This document shows, piece by piece, positions 53,427-62,512 of a DNA stretch of 64,000 bases (the first letter of the stretch is position 1; every line of letters begins with the position of its first letter). The position numbers and the translations under genes are program-made. Under the pieces are notes generated by a model that made no database searches, was not told where the DNA came from, and saw only the letters and a list, made by a program, of their open reading frames with translations. Source of the stretch: Streptomyces sp. NRRL F-4489. GTDB lineage: Bacteria; Actinomycetota; Actinomycetes; Streptomycetales; Streptomycetaceae. Location: assembly GCF_001509485.1 (NCBI RefSeq), contig NZ_LLZI01000180.1:1-64000 (forward strand), written 5' to 3'.

Positions 53427-54677
53427 GTGACATCTCCACCGCCGTCGGACAGCCAGCCGGAGAGCCGGCCGAGCGGCCCGCCCACGGGTCCGCTCTCCGG
53501 TCCCCCGTCCGGTGAGCCGCCCGCGCACGAGCCGACCCGCCCCTGGCAGCAGCCGGGGGCGCAGCCCACCGCCCCCGGCGCCGGCCCGCCCCCGCCCCCG
53601 GACGGCCCCGGCGGCGGAGGCGGCGGAGGCGGCGGCGGAGCGGGCGGCGGGGAGCGGCGGCCGTGGTGGCGGTCGGGGCCGCGGATCGCGATCGCCGCGG
53701 CCGTGGTGGTCGTCGCGGTGGTGCTGGCGATCGTGTTCACCCACGGGGGCGGTGGCGGCGGCGCACAGGGCGAGGTGTTCCTGGAACCGGCCGCCGCGTC
53801 GGGCCAGGACCCGTACACCGGCTCGACGGTGAACGGCGGCGGCACCGCGTCCCCGACCGCCACCCCGTCCGTCCCGGCGCAGGGCGCGCAGCGGCACACC
53901 AGCGTGTCCGGGGCGGCCCCCGGCCTGTACGGCGGCAGCCGCTCCAACGCCAGCTGCGACGTCGAGAAGCAGATCCGCTTCTTCCAGGGCTCCGCGGAGA
54001 AGGCGCGGGCGTTCGCCGGCACCGAGGGCGTGAGCGCGGCCCAACTCCCGCAGTACCTGCGGTCGCTGACCCCGGTGCAGCTGCTGGTGGACACCCGGGT
54101 CACCAACCACGGCTTCCGGGACGGGCGGGCCACCTCGTTCCAGGCGGTGCTCCAGACGGGCACCGCGGTGCTGGTGGACGCGCACGGGGTGCCGCGGGTG
54201 CGGTGCGCGTGCGGGAACCCGCTGACGCCGCCGGTGGCTGTCAAGGGCGCGGTGAAGATGGTCGGCAAGCCGTGGCCGGGCTTCCGGGACTCGAACGTGG
54301 TGGTGGTGAAGCCGGCGCCGCGGCCGGTGCACGCGTTCACCCTGCTCGACCCGGACACCGGGCAGTACTTCAAGCGCCCCCAGGGCGGCTCGGGCGACAC
54401 CGACGAGCCGGCGCCGCCGCCCTCCCAGCCGCCGTTCTCCCCGCCGCCGTCGGCCCCCGGGTCGCCGTCGTCGCCCGGGGGTTCGACGCCGGGGACGCCC
54501 TCGGGACCGGGCGGCGGGACGCCCCCGGAGACCCCGGGCGGTTCGACACCTCCGGAGGGGCCCGGTACGACCCCGCCCGGCGAGACCGGCCCCGGCGGCA
54601 CCCCCGGGCCCGTCACCCCGGGCGGTCCCGGTACGGGCCCGGGCGGTGAAACGGCCCCCGGCGGCCCCTCCAGCTGA
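53427..54677 (+). CDS. DUF6777-type membrane-anchored extracytoplasmic protein
   Basis: 416 aa. Residues 1-85 are a Pro/Gly-rich cytoplasmic section, one helix spans ~90-110 (IAIAAAVVVVAVVLAIVF), and the extracytoplasmic domain spans ~120-325 with VFLEPAAASGQDPYTGS, APGLYGGSRSNASCDVEKQI, and PRVRCACGNPL with paired Cys. The last ~90 residues are a Pro/Gly/Ser/Thr repeat (PGGSTPGTP-like), likely a cell-wall-spanning or disordered tail. GTG 53427 has GAAGAGGA upstream. The arrangement suggests a cell-envelope role, next to an L,D-transpeptidase gene. Confidence 0.75.
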   Translation: MTSPPPSDSQPESRPSGPPTGPLSGPPSGEPPAHEPTRPWQQPGAQPTAPGAGPPPPPDGPGGGGGGGGGGAGGGERRPWWRSGPRIAIAAAVVVVAVVLAIVFTHGGGGGGAQGEVFLEPAAASGQDPYTGSTVNGGGTASPTATPSVPAQGAQRHTSVSGAAPGLYGGSRSNASCDVEKQIRFFQGSAEKARAFAGTEGVSAAQLPQYLRSLTPVQLLVDTRVTNHGFRDGRATSFQAVLQTGTAVLVDAHGVPRVRCACGNPLTPPVAVKGAVKMVGKPWPGFRDSNVVVVKPAPRPVHAFTLLDPDTGQYFKRPQGGSGDTDEPAPPPSQPPFSPPPSAPGSPSSPGGSTPGTPSGPGGGTPPETPGGSTPPEGPGTTPPGETGPGGTPGPVTPGGPGTGPGGETAPGGPSS

Positions 54678-54850
54678 CCGCCGCCCCGGGCTCCCACCCG
54701 CACAAACGCCCATCCCCCGAACGCCGATATCGAACTGTGTCCTAATAATCCGATGCACCGCACAACCTCTGAAGCGGACAAACCATCTGTATACGCGGCG
54801 GATGCCTACGGCTCCGCCGCTGTCCGTTGTTCAGCTTTGGAGGAACCTTC

Positions 54851-56026
54851 GTGCACGCCGGAACACGTCGCCCCACCACCCGGTTGATACCCGCGGTCCT
54901 CGCCGCGGGGCTGCTGATGACCGCGTGCGGCACCGGCACCGGCGGCTCGCAGGCGGACGCGCCGGCGGCCAAGGTGACGGTCACCCCGGCGGCCGGCGCC
55001 GCCGCCGCGAAGCTCGGCGCCCCGATATCCGTCAAGGCCGACGGCGGCCGGCTGACCACCGTCGAGGTCAAGGACGACAAGGGCGCGGCGGTGCCCGGCC
55101 GGCTGGCCGCCGACGGATCGGCCTGGACCTCCGAGGGCAAGGTCCGGCCGGCGACCACGTACACCGTGCGGACCAAGGCCAAGTCGTCCGGCGGCAAGGA
55201 GTCCGAGGGCACCTCGAAGTTCACCACCGAGCAGGCCGCCAAGGTCAACAAGCTCACCAACACGCCCGGCAACGGCCAGACCGTGGGCACCGGTATGCCG
55301 ATCTCGATCCTCTTCGACCACCCGGTCGCCAAGAGCAGCCGCCCCGAGATCGAGAAGGCGCTGAAGGTCACCACCCAGCCCCGCGTCGAGGGCGCCTGGG
55401 GCTGGGTGAAGGACTGGTCGGGCAAGGACCGGATCGACTGGCGGCCCAAGGACTACTGGCCGTCCGGCACCAAGGTCTCCGTCCGGGGCGCGCTGTCCGG
55501 CCTGAACTCCGGCGACGACCGCTGGTTCGTCCGGGACTACGACTTCGACTTCACCATCGGCGCCGACCACAAGGCCGTCATCGACGTCCCCTCGCACACC
55601 CTGACGATGTACGACAACGGCAAGCCGGTCGGCACCATCCGCGGCTCCGCGGGCTCCCCGCAGGACCCGACCCGGGGCGGGGTGCACACCGTCCGCAGCA
55701 AGAACGCCGCGGAGACCATGGACTCCGCCACCATCGGCCACGGCAACGAGTGGATGCTGGACTCCCAGTGGGTCACCCACCTCACCGCGTCCGGCACCTT
55801 CCTGCACTCCGCCCCGTGGAACAAGTCGCTCGGCGTGGTCAACAACAGCCACGGCTGCTTCGGTATGACCACCTCGGACGCCAAGCGGGTCTACGACTTC
55901 CTCACGATCGGCTCCACGGTCGAGGTGAAGGGCACCACCAGCACCAAGAAGACCGATGTCGGCAACGGCCTGGAGGTCTGGCAGGAGTCCTGGTCCCAGT
56001 GGCAGCAGCGCAGCGCCCTGAAGTAG
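54851..56026 (+). CDS. L,D-transpeptidase lipoprotein (YkuD), actinobacterial class
   Basis: 391 aa. Signal peptide with lipobox LLMTACG (Cys near residue 27). Two Ig-like domains (~45-140 and ~140-240) precede the YkuD catalytic domain (~240-365): HGNEWMLDSQ, LHSAPWNKSLG, and the active-site NNSHGCFGM with catalytic His/Cys. The C-terminal extension WQESWSQWQQRS is typical of LdtMt2-like enzymes that make 3-3 peptidoglycan cross-links. GTG 54851 has GGAGGAA five bases upstream. The leader is A/T-richer but no promoter could be fixed. Confidence 0.93.
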   Translation: MHAGTRRPTTRLIPAVLAAGLLMTACGTGTGGSQADAPAAKVTVTPAAGAAAAKLGAPISVKADGGRLTTVEVKDDKGAAVPGRLAADGSAWTSEGKVRPATTYTVRTKAKSSGGKESEGTSKFTTEQAAKVNKLTNTPGNGQTVGTGMPISILFDHPVAKSSRPEIEKALKVTTQPRVEGAWGWVKDWSGKDRIDWRPKDYWPSGTKVSVRGALSGLNSGDDRWFVRDYDFDFTIGADHKAVIDVPSHTLTMYDNGKPVGTIRGSAGSPQDPTRGGVHTVRSKNAAETMDSATIGHGNEWMLDSQWVTHLTASGTFLHSAPWNKSLGVVNNSHGCFGMTTSDAKRVYDFLTIGSTVEVKGTTSTKKTDVGNGLEVWQESWSQWQQRSALK

Positions 56027-56051
56027 CCGGGCCCTGAACCAGCGGCCCGGC
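56026..56051. terminator. Terminator between L,D-transpeptidase and aldo/keto reductase
   Basis: GCCGGGCC (56026-56033) pairs perfectly with GGCCCGGC (56044-56051), loop of 10 bases, right at the stop of the plus-strand gene and 16 bases before the end of the convergent gene. Confidence 0.7.
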
Positions 56052-56067
56052 CGCCGCGCGGTCCGCG

Positions 56068-57126
<1,059 letters not shown>

Positions 57127-57154
57127 GTTCTCCCCTTCGGTCGTGGTCGGTCCC

Positions 57155-57185
57155 ACGCTAGGAGCTGGAGTGCGCTCCAGCGCAA
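57155..57185 (-). promoter_or_regulatory. MerR-type promoter of the aldo/keto reductase gene
   Basis: Minus strand: -35 TTGCGC (57185-57180), a 19-base spacer, -10 TAGCGT (57160-57155). Within the spacer lies the dyad CTGGAG-N4-CTCCAG (57165-57180). Over-long 19-bp spacing with a centred dyad is the hallmark of promoters activated by MerR-family DNA distortion. The start codon is about 29 bases downstream of the -10. Confidence 0.7.
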
Positions 57186-57253
57186 GCCGCCGCTCCGGCC
57201 GGGAGGCGCGTGGCGCGCCGCCTCCCGGCCGGTGCCCCGGGGCCGGCGGCCGG

Positions 57254-59311
57254 TCAGCCGGTGCGCAGGGCCGGGTCGCTGACGCCCGGCGCCCCGGTCT
57301 CGACATGGCCGGCGAAGCGGCGCAGGAATCCGGCGTCGGTGTCGGCGGTGACCGTCAGGTCGTACCAGCGGCGGCTCGGGCCGAGGTCGACGGCCTGGGT
57401 GAGGGTGCCGCCCGGGTCCACCCGGACCGTCTGCCGGGTGCCGGTGTAGGCGTTGGCGACGGTGAGGGTGCAGGGGGCCGTGCCGGGGTTGGTCAGGGAC
57501 AGCTCGACGCGCCCGGAGGCGGCGTTGTGGCGGGCGATGACCTCGGGGGTGAGCTTCTTGCCGGGGCCCTTGAAGGTGCGCAGGAAGCCGTTGGGCCCGT
57601 GCACCGTCAGGTCGTAACTCCCCTTGGAATAGGCCGTGTTCCAGGTGTCGGAGACGGTCTTGCCGGCCTCGGTGGTGTACGTCCAGGGGCCGTCGGTGCG
57701 GTTGGGCGAGGTGACCAGGAAGCTCGCGCCGGCGCGGGTGCCGCCGCTGAAGGTGAGCGTGAAGCGGCCCCCGGCGGCGTCGGCGGTGCCGTCGGCCAGC
57801 GGGACGTACGGCAGCGGGCGGGTGGGCCGGGAGCCGGGCTCCTGCGCGGGCAGGGCGGGCGTGGCGGGCGGCTTGGGGACGTAGCTGGTGTGCCGGTTGT
57901 GGTCCGGCGGCTGGTAGCCCTTGGTGTCCGGCAGCGCGGCCGGTTTGCTGTTCTCCAGGGAGAAGTCGAACGCCGAGGTCAGGTCGCCGCAGACGGCGCG
58001 GCGCCAGGGCGTGATGTTGGGCTCGTGGACGCCGAAGCGGCGCTCCATGAAGCGGATGATCGAGGTGTGGTCGAAGACCTCGGAGCAGACGTAGCCGCCG
58101 GTGCTCCAGGGCGAGACGACCAGCATCGGGACGCGCTGGCCCAGGCCGTAGGGCCCGGCGGCGTAGCCGGCGCTGCCGGGGTAGCGCTCCAGGGACGTGT
58201 CCGCGGTGGAGCGGCCCTGGGCGGTGGAGGCGGGCGGGAACGGCGGGACGGCGTGGTCGAAATAGCCGTCGTTCTCGTCGTAGGTGATGAACAGCGCCGT
58301 GCGGCTCCACACGTCGGGGTTGGCGGTGAGCGCGTCCAGGACCTGCGAGACGTACCAGGCGCCGTAGTTGGCGGGCCAGTTGGGGTGCTCGGAGAACGCC
58401 TCGGGGGCGGCGATCCAGGAGACCTGCGGCAGGGTGCCGGCCTTGACGTCGGCCCGGAGCCGGTCGAAGTAGCCCTCGCCGCGCTTGGCGTCGGTGCCGG
58501 TGCGGGCCTTGTCGTAGAGCGGGTCGCCGGGCTTGGCGTCGCGGTACTGGTTGAAGAAGAGCAGCGAGTTGTCGCCGTAGTTGCCGCGGTAGGCGTCGTC
58601 GATCCAGCCCCATTTGCCGGCCGCGTCCAGGCCGTCGCCGATGTCCTGATAGACCTTCCAGGAGACGCCGGCCTTCTCCAGGCGCTCGGGGTAGGTGGTC
58701 CAGCCGTAGCCGGCCTCCTCGTTGCCGACGACCGGGCCGCCGCCGGAGCCGTCGTTGCCGACCCAGCCGGAGAACATGTAGTAGCGGTTGGGGTCGGTGG
58801 AGCTCATCATCGAGCAGTGGTACGCGTCGCAGACGGTGAAGGCGTCGGCGAGCGCGTAGTGGAAGGGGATGTCCTCGCGCGTCAGGTAGGCCATGGTGCC
58901 GGTGCCCTTGGCGGGGATCCACTGGTCGTACTTGCCGTTGTTCCACGCCTGGTGGCCGCCGTGCCAGTCGTGGTTGAGGCCCGCGATGAACTGCATGCCG
59001 AGGTTCGCGGCGTCGGGGCGGTAGGGCAGGACGTCCTTGCCGCCGCCGGACTGGTACCACACCGGCTTGCCGCTGGGCAGGGTGACCGGGCGCGGGTCGC
59101 CGAAGCCGCGGACGCCCCGGAGCGTGCCGAAGTAGTGGTCGAAGGAACGGTTCTCCTGCATCAGGACGACGATGTGCTCGACGTCCTTGATGGAGCCCGC
59201 GCTGCGCCGGGCCGGGATGGCCGCGGCGCGGGCGATGCTGTTCGACAGGGCGCTCAGGCCCGCGGTGGCGCCGGCTATCTGGAGGAAGCGCCGGCGGTTG
59301 ATGTCAGCCAT
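57254..59311 (-). CDS. Phosphocholine-specific (non-hemolytic type) phospholipase C, Tat-exported
   Basis: 685 aa. Tat signal NRRRFLQIAGATAGLSAL at residues ~5-22. The catalytic domain of bacterial PLC/acid-phosphatase-superfamily proteins follows: HIVVLMQENRSFDHYFGTLRG near 45-65, DWHGGHQAWNNGKYDQW, SSTDPNRYYMFSGW, TYDENDGYFDH near 345 and STGGYVCSEVFDHTSIIRFM near 430. Two C-terminal beta domains (~500-685, DUF756-like repeats RFTLTFSGGTRAGASFLV and GRVELSLTNPG) complete the class. ATG 59311 has GAGGT upstream. It releases phosphate/choline groups outside the cell; a Pho box was looked for but not found. Confidence 0.93.
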   Translation of the reverse strand: MADINRRRFLQIAGATAGLSALSNSIARAAAIPARRSAGSIKDVEHIVVLMQENRSFDHYFGTLRGVRGFGDPRPVTLPSGKPVWYQSGGGKDVLPYRPDAANLGMQFIAGLNHDWHGGHQAWNNGKYDQWIPAKGTGTMAYLTREDIPFHYALADAFTVCDAYHCSMMSSTDPNRYYMFSGWVGNDGSGGGPVVGNEEAGYGWTTYPERLEKAGVSWKVYQDIGDGLDAAGKWGWIDDAYRGNYGDNSLLFFNQYRDAKPGDPLYDKARTGTDAKRGEGYFDRLRADVKAGTLPQVSWIAAPEAFSEHPNWPANYGAWYVSQVLDALTANPDVWSRTALFITYDENDGYFDHAVPPFPPASTAQGRSTADTSLERYPGSAGYAAGPYGLGQRVPMLVVSPWSTGGYVCSEVFDHTSIIRFMERRFGVHEPNITPWRRAVCGDLTSAFDFSLENSKPAALPDTKGYQPPDHNRHTSYVPKPPATPALPAQEPGSRPTRPLPYVPLADGTADAAGGRFTLTFSGGTRAGASFLVTSPNRTDGPWTYTTEAGKTVSDTWNTAYSKGSYDLTVHGPNGFLRTFKGPGKKLTPEVIARHNAASGRVELSLTNPGTAPCTLTVANAYTGTRQTVRVDPGGTLTQAVDLGPSRRWYDLTVTADTDAGFLRRFAGHVETGAPGVSDPALRTG

Positions 59312-59552
59312 GTGTCGTGGTGACCTCGTGGGTGAGGGGGGATGACGGGGTGTCGGTTCGTTGGACGGTGCGGTCAGCAGAGTGTTCCAAGAGGAACGAG
59401 GCCCCGGGAAGAGGGGGTGTCCCGGAGGTGACACCTCACCGTACGGGTGGCGAACTCACCGGCGGGCCCCGGGCCCCGGCAACGCCGGACGGCCGGCGGG
59501 CCACGGCGCTGCGACCGTGGTCCGCCGGCCGTCCGGGCCGGGGCGGGCTGTG

Positions 59553-60074
59553 TTAGAGGGCCGGGGCGGGGCCGGCCGCGGGGACCGGGCCGTCCGCGGC
59601 GGGCGCCGGCGGCGGGCCGTCCGGCGCGGGCGCGGGCTCGGCCGCGTCCGGCACGCTGCGCGGCCGGACCGGCGGGGTGGCCGGCGCGCCGCGCGGCACC
59701 TCGACCCGGCGGGTGAACCAGATGACCTTGCCGCCGTCGGTGCCGCAGGTGCCCCAGCTGTCGCTGAGCGCGGCGATCCGGGCCAGGCCGCCGCCGGCCG
59801 CGGACTCCAGCCGGGGCAGTTCGGGGCCGTCGTCGGCGACCGAGGCGGTCAGATGGCGGCCGCTCCAGCGGAGTTCGACCACGCAGCGGGCCTCGGGGCC
59901 GATATGGCGGTGGACGTTGGTCAGGAGCTCCGCCACTCCCTCGCACACGGGCGGGATCTGCGGTTCCAGATTCCAGTAGCGCAGATGCGCGGCGACGATC
60001 CGCCGGATCTGCGGGACGCGCTCCGCCGAGGCGTGCAGTTCGACCGTGTAGTGCCGGCCGCCGGGAAGTGTCAT
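59553..60074 (-). CDS. HATPase-domain protein (GHKL), second
   Basis: 173 aa. N-box CEGVAELLTNVHRHIG near residue 50, G1 ADDGPELPRLE near 80, and GGKVIWFTRRVE near 115; family of stand-alone ATP-binding regulators. The G2 region (GGGLARIAALSDSWGT) is present. The last ~45 residues are Pro/Ala-rich. ATG 60074 has AGGAG seven bases upstream; longer upstream readings lack a ribosome site. It sits upstream of the phospholipase gene on the same strand (241-base gap), without evident sigma-factor partner. Confidence 0.8.
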   Translation of the reverse strand: MTLPGGRHYTVELHASAERVPQIRRIVAAHLRYWNLEPQIPPVCEGVAELLTNVHRHIGPEARCVVELRWSGRHLTASVADDGPELPRLESAAGGGLARIAALSDSWGTCGTDGGKVIWFTRRVEVPRGAPATPPVRPRSVPDAAEPAPAPDGPPPAPAADGPVPAAGPAPAL

Positions 60075-60111
60075 GTCGTGGCTCCTCACCGCGAGGCTCA
60101 CGTCCTTCACC

Positions 60112-60126
60112 TCGTTGGACCAACGA
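60112..60126. promoter_or_regulatory. Perfect 15-bp palindrome upstream of the HATPase gene
   Basis: TCGTTGG-A-CCAACGA, centred ~45 bases upstream of ATG 60074. The half-site TCGTTGGAC recurs at 59358-59366, upstream of the phospholipase gene. The repeat is seen directly; a shared regulator is inference. Confidence 0.4.
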
Positions 60127-60305
60127 ACCCCGAACACGAAGAGTGAGCTTCCGTCACGTATGGGTTGACTGTCATGCTCACCCGGGCGTACCGGCGCCGC
60201 AACAGGGTTGGGCCGTCGGAGTTGCGTGCGGGGCACCGGGCCGCGCCGGGACGCGCCCCGCCGAGGCGCCGGGACCCGCCCGCCCGGCGCCGGACCGCGC
60301 GGGTG

Positions 60306-62432
60306 TCAGCCCCCGGTCCCGCCCAGCGCGGACAGCACCTTGTCCGGCGTCAGCGGCAGGTCGCGGAAGCGGTGGCCGGTGGCGTGCCACAGGGCGTTGC
60401 CGATCGCCGCGGCGGTGCCGACGATGCCGATCTCGCCGATGCCCTTGCTGCCCATGGGGTTGAGGTGGGTGTCCTCCTCGTCGAGCCAGTACGCCTCGAC
60501 GACCGGGGCGTCGGCGTTGACCGGGACGTGGTACGAGGCCAGGTCGCGGGCGGTGAAGTCGCCGAACGCCGGGTCCAGCGAGCTGCCCTCGGTCAGCGCC
60601 ATACCCAGGCCCATGATCAGGCCGCCGGTGAACTGGGAGCGGGCGGTGCGGGAGTTGAGGATGTGGCCGGCCGCGTACTGGCCCAGCAGGCGGCGGACCC
60701 GGACCTCGCCGGTGCGGGTGTCGGCCTGGACCTCGGCGAAGACCGCGCCGAAGGCGTGCCGGGAGTACGGGGAGGACTCGGCGTTCTCGGCGTGGGTGTC
60801 CTCGGTGACCGCGATGCCCTCGGCCGGCAGCGGGCCCTGGTGGTCGCGCAGCCGGTCCTTCAGGGCGGTGCACGCCTTGTGGACGGCCCAGCCCCAGGAC
60901 GCGGTGCCGGTGGAGCCGCCGGCGAGCCCGGCGGGCGGCAGATCGCTGCTGCCGATCTCGATCGCGATCCGGTCCTCGGGGACGCCGAGCGCGGCGGCGG
61001 CGATCTGGACGAGGACGGTACGGGCGCCGGTGCCGATGTCGGTGGCGTTGATCCGGACGCGGTAGCCGCCGTCCGGGGCGGCGTGCGCCTCGGCCTCGGA
61101 GCCACTGGCCGAGGCGGGGTAGGTGGACGAGGCCACACCGGTGCCCAGCAGCAGATCGCCGCGGCGGCGCAGCCCCGGGCGCGGGTCGCGGGGCAGCCAG
61201 CCGAAGCGGGCGGCGCCCCGGCGCAGGCAGTCCGCGAGGTGGCGGCTGCTGAAGGGGCGGCCGTTGTCCGGGTCGGTGGCGGTGTCGTTGCGCAGGCGCA
61301 GCTCGACGGGGTCGGCGCCCAGGGCGGCGGCGAGTTCGTCCAGGGCGGATTCGAGCGCGTACATGCCGGGGCATTCGCCGGGGGCGCGCATCCAGGACGG
61401 GGTGGGGACGTCGAGGGCGGCGACGCGGTGCACACAGCGGCTGTTCGGCGAGGTGTACATCATCCGGGCCGGGATGGCGGCCTGTTCGACGAACTCGGTG
61501 AGCGTGGAGGTGTGCGAGAGGCTTTCGTGGCCGAGGGCGGTGATCACGCCATCGGGCCCGGTGCCGATGCGGACGCGCTGGATGGTGGGGCTGCGGTGGC
61601 CGACGACGGCCGGCAGGTGGCGGCGCGGGACGGCGAGGGTGACCGGGCGGCCGGTGTGGCGGGCGGCCAGCGCGGCGAGCACCACGTGCGGGCGCGGGGT
61701 GCCCTTGGAGCCGAAGCCGCCGCCGACGTGCTCGGAGACCACGGTGACCTGGTCGGTGCCGAGCTTGAACAGCGCGGCCAGCTCCTCGCACACCTTGGTC
61801 GCGCCCTGGCTGGAGTCGTGGACGGTGAGGTGCCCGTCGTCCCACTGGGCGGTCGCGGCGTGCGGCTCCATGGGGTGGTTGTGCAGCGACGGCATGGTGT
61901 ACGTGACATCGACGGTGGTCTCGGCGGCGGCGAACGCGGCGTCGAAATCGCCCCGTTCGCGGGCGCCGGGCCCGCCGTAGACCTCGTCCGGGACGTACAG
62001 GCCGGGGTGGTCGGCGGTGAGCAGGACGTCGTGGCCGTCGGTGGCGTACTCGACGTGCACCGCGTCGGCGGCGTCCCGGGCGGCCTCCAGGGTCTCGGCG
62101 ACGGCGAGCGCGACGTACCAGCCGCGGTGCGGGACGCGGTCCTCCTGGAGGACGGCGAGGGTGGGGTCGTCGGTGGGGGCCAGGCGGGGCGCGTTCTCGT
62201 GGGTGAGGACGGCGAGGGCGCCGGGTACGGCGAGCGCGTCGCGGGTGTCCACGGACGTGATCCGGCCGCGGGCGACGGTGGCCGCGACGGGCCAGGCGTG
62301 GACCCGGCCGGGCGGGGCGTGGTCGGCGGCGTAGCGGGCGGTGCCGGTGACCTTCGCGCGGCCCTCGCGGCGCACCAGCGGCTCGCCCAGGGGCTGCGGC
62401 GGCGGGCCCGCCGGGAACGGTTCGTGGCTCAT
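60306..62432 (-). CDS. Molybdenum hydroxylase large subunit, PaoC/YagR type
   Basis: 708 aa, the shorter Mo-subunit length of the PaoC (periplasmic aldehyde oxidase) / YagR branch rather than the ~790-residue xanthine dehydrogenase branch. Motifs: GRAKVTGTARYAADHAPPG, EHVGGGFGSKGTPRPH, WMRAPGECPGMYALESALDE (the region usually NPVRGP-like), STGTASWGWAVHKACTAL, and GSKGIGEIGIVG with the catalytic-type Glu. It oxidises aldehydes or heterocycles. The start is separated from the FAD gene by four tandem repeats. It ends the second molybdenum operon of the window. Confidence 0.9.
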   Translation of the reverse strand: MSHEPFPAGPPPQPLGEPLVRREGRAKVTGTARYAADHAPPGRVHAWPVAATVARGRITSVDTRDALAVPGALAVLTHENAPRLAPTDDPTLAVLQEDRVPHRGWYVALAVAETLEAARDAADAVHVEYATDGHDVLLTADHPGLYVPDEVYGGPGARERGDFDAAFAAAETTVDVTYTMPSLHNHPMEPHAATAQWDDGHLTVHDSSQGATKVCEELAALFKLGTDQVTVVSEHVGGGFGSKGTPRPHVVLAALAARHTGRPVTLAVPRRHLPAVVGHRSPTIQRVRIGTGPDGVITALGHESLSHTSTLTEFVEQAAIPARMMYTSPNSRCVHRVAALDVPTPSWMRAPGECPGMYALESALDELAAALGADPVELRLRNDTATDPDNGRPFSSRHLADCLRRGAARFGWLPRDPRPGLRRRGDLLLGTGVASSTYPASASGSEAEAHAAPDGGYRVRINATDIGTGARTVLVQIAAAALGVPEDRIAIEIGSSDLPPAGLAGGSTGTASWGWAVHKACTALKDRLRDHQGPLPAEGIAVTEDTHAENAESSPYSRHAFGAVFAEVQADTRTGEVRVRRLLGQYAAGHILNSRTARSQFTGGLIMGLGMALTEGSSLDPAFGDFTARDLASYHVPVNADAPVVEAYWLDEEDTHLNPMGSKGIGEIGIVGTAAAIGNALWHATGHRFRDLPLTPDKVLSALGGTGG

Positions 62433-62441
62433 GGCACGCGT

Positions 62442-62505
62442 CCTTGGGTCTGAAGGGCCTTGGGTCGAAGGGGCCTGGGGGCAAAGGGGCCTGGGGTCGG
62501 AAGCG
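62442..62505 (-). repeat. Four tandem 16-bp repeats that carry ribosome-site-like AGG
   Basis: Plus-strand copies: CCTTGGGTCTGAAGGG (62442-62457), CCTTGGGTCGAAGGGG (62458-62473), CCTGGGGGCAAAGGGG (62474-62489), CCTGGGGTCGGAAGCG (62490-62505). They fill the 80-base gap between the FAD-subunit stop and the Mo-subunit start. On the coding (minus) strand each unit ends in CCAAGG or CCCAGG; the last one before the ATG supplies the AAGGA ribosome site eight bases upstream. Confidence 0.9.
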
Positions 62506-62512
62506 GGCGGGG

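Noticed and set aside
59312..59552. PhoP (Pho) box upstream of the phospholipase C gene
   Set aside because: Phosphate control would make sense, but I could not find two adjacent GTTCACC-like direct repeats; only an isolated GTTCGTTGG-type word.
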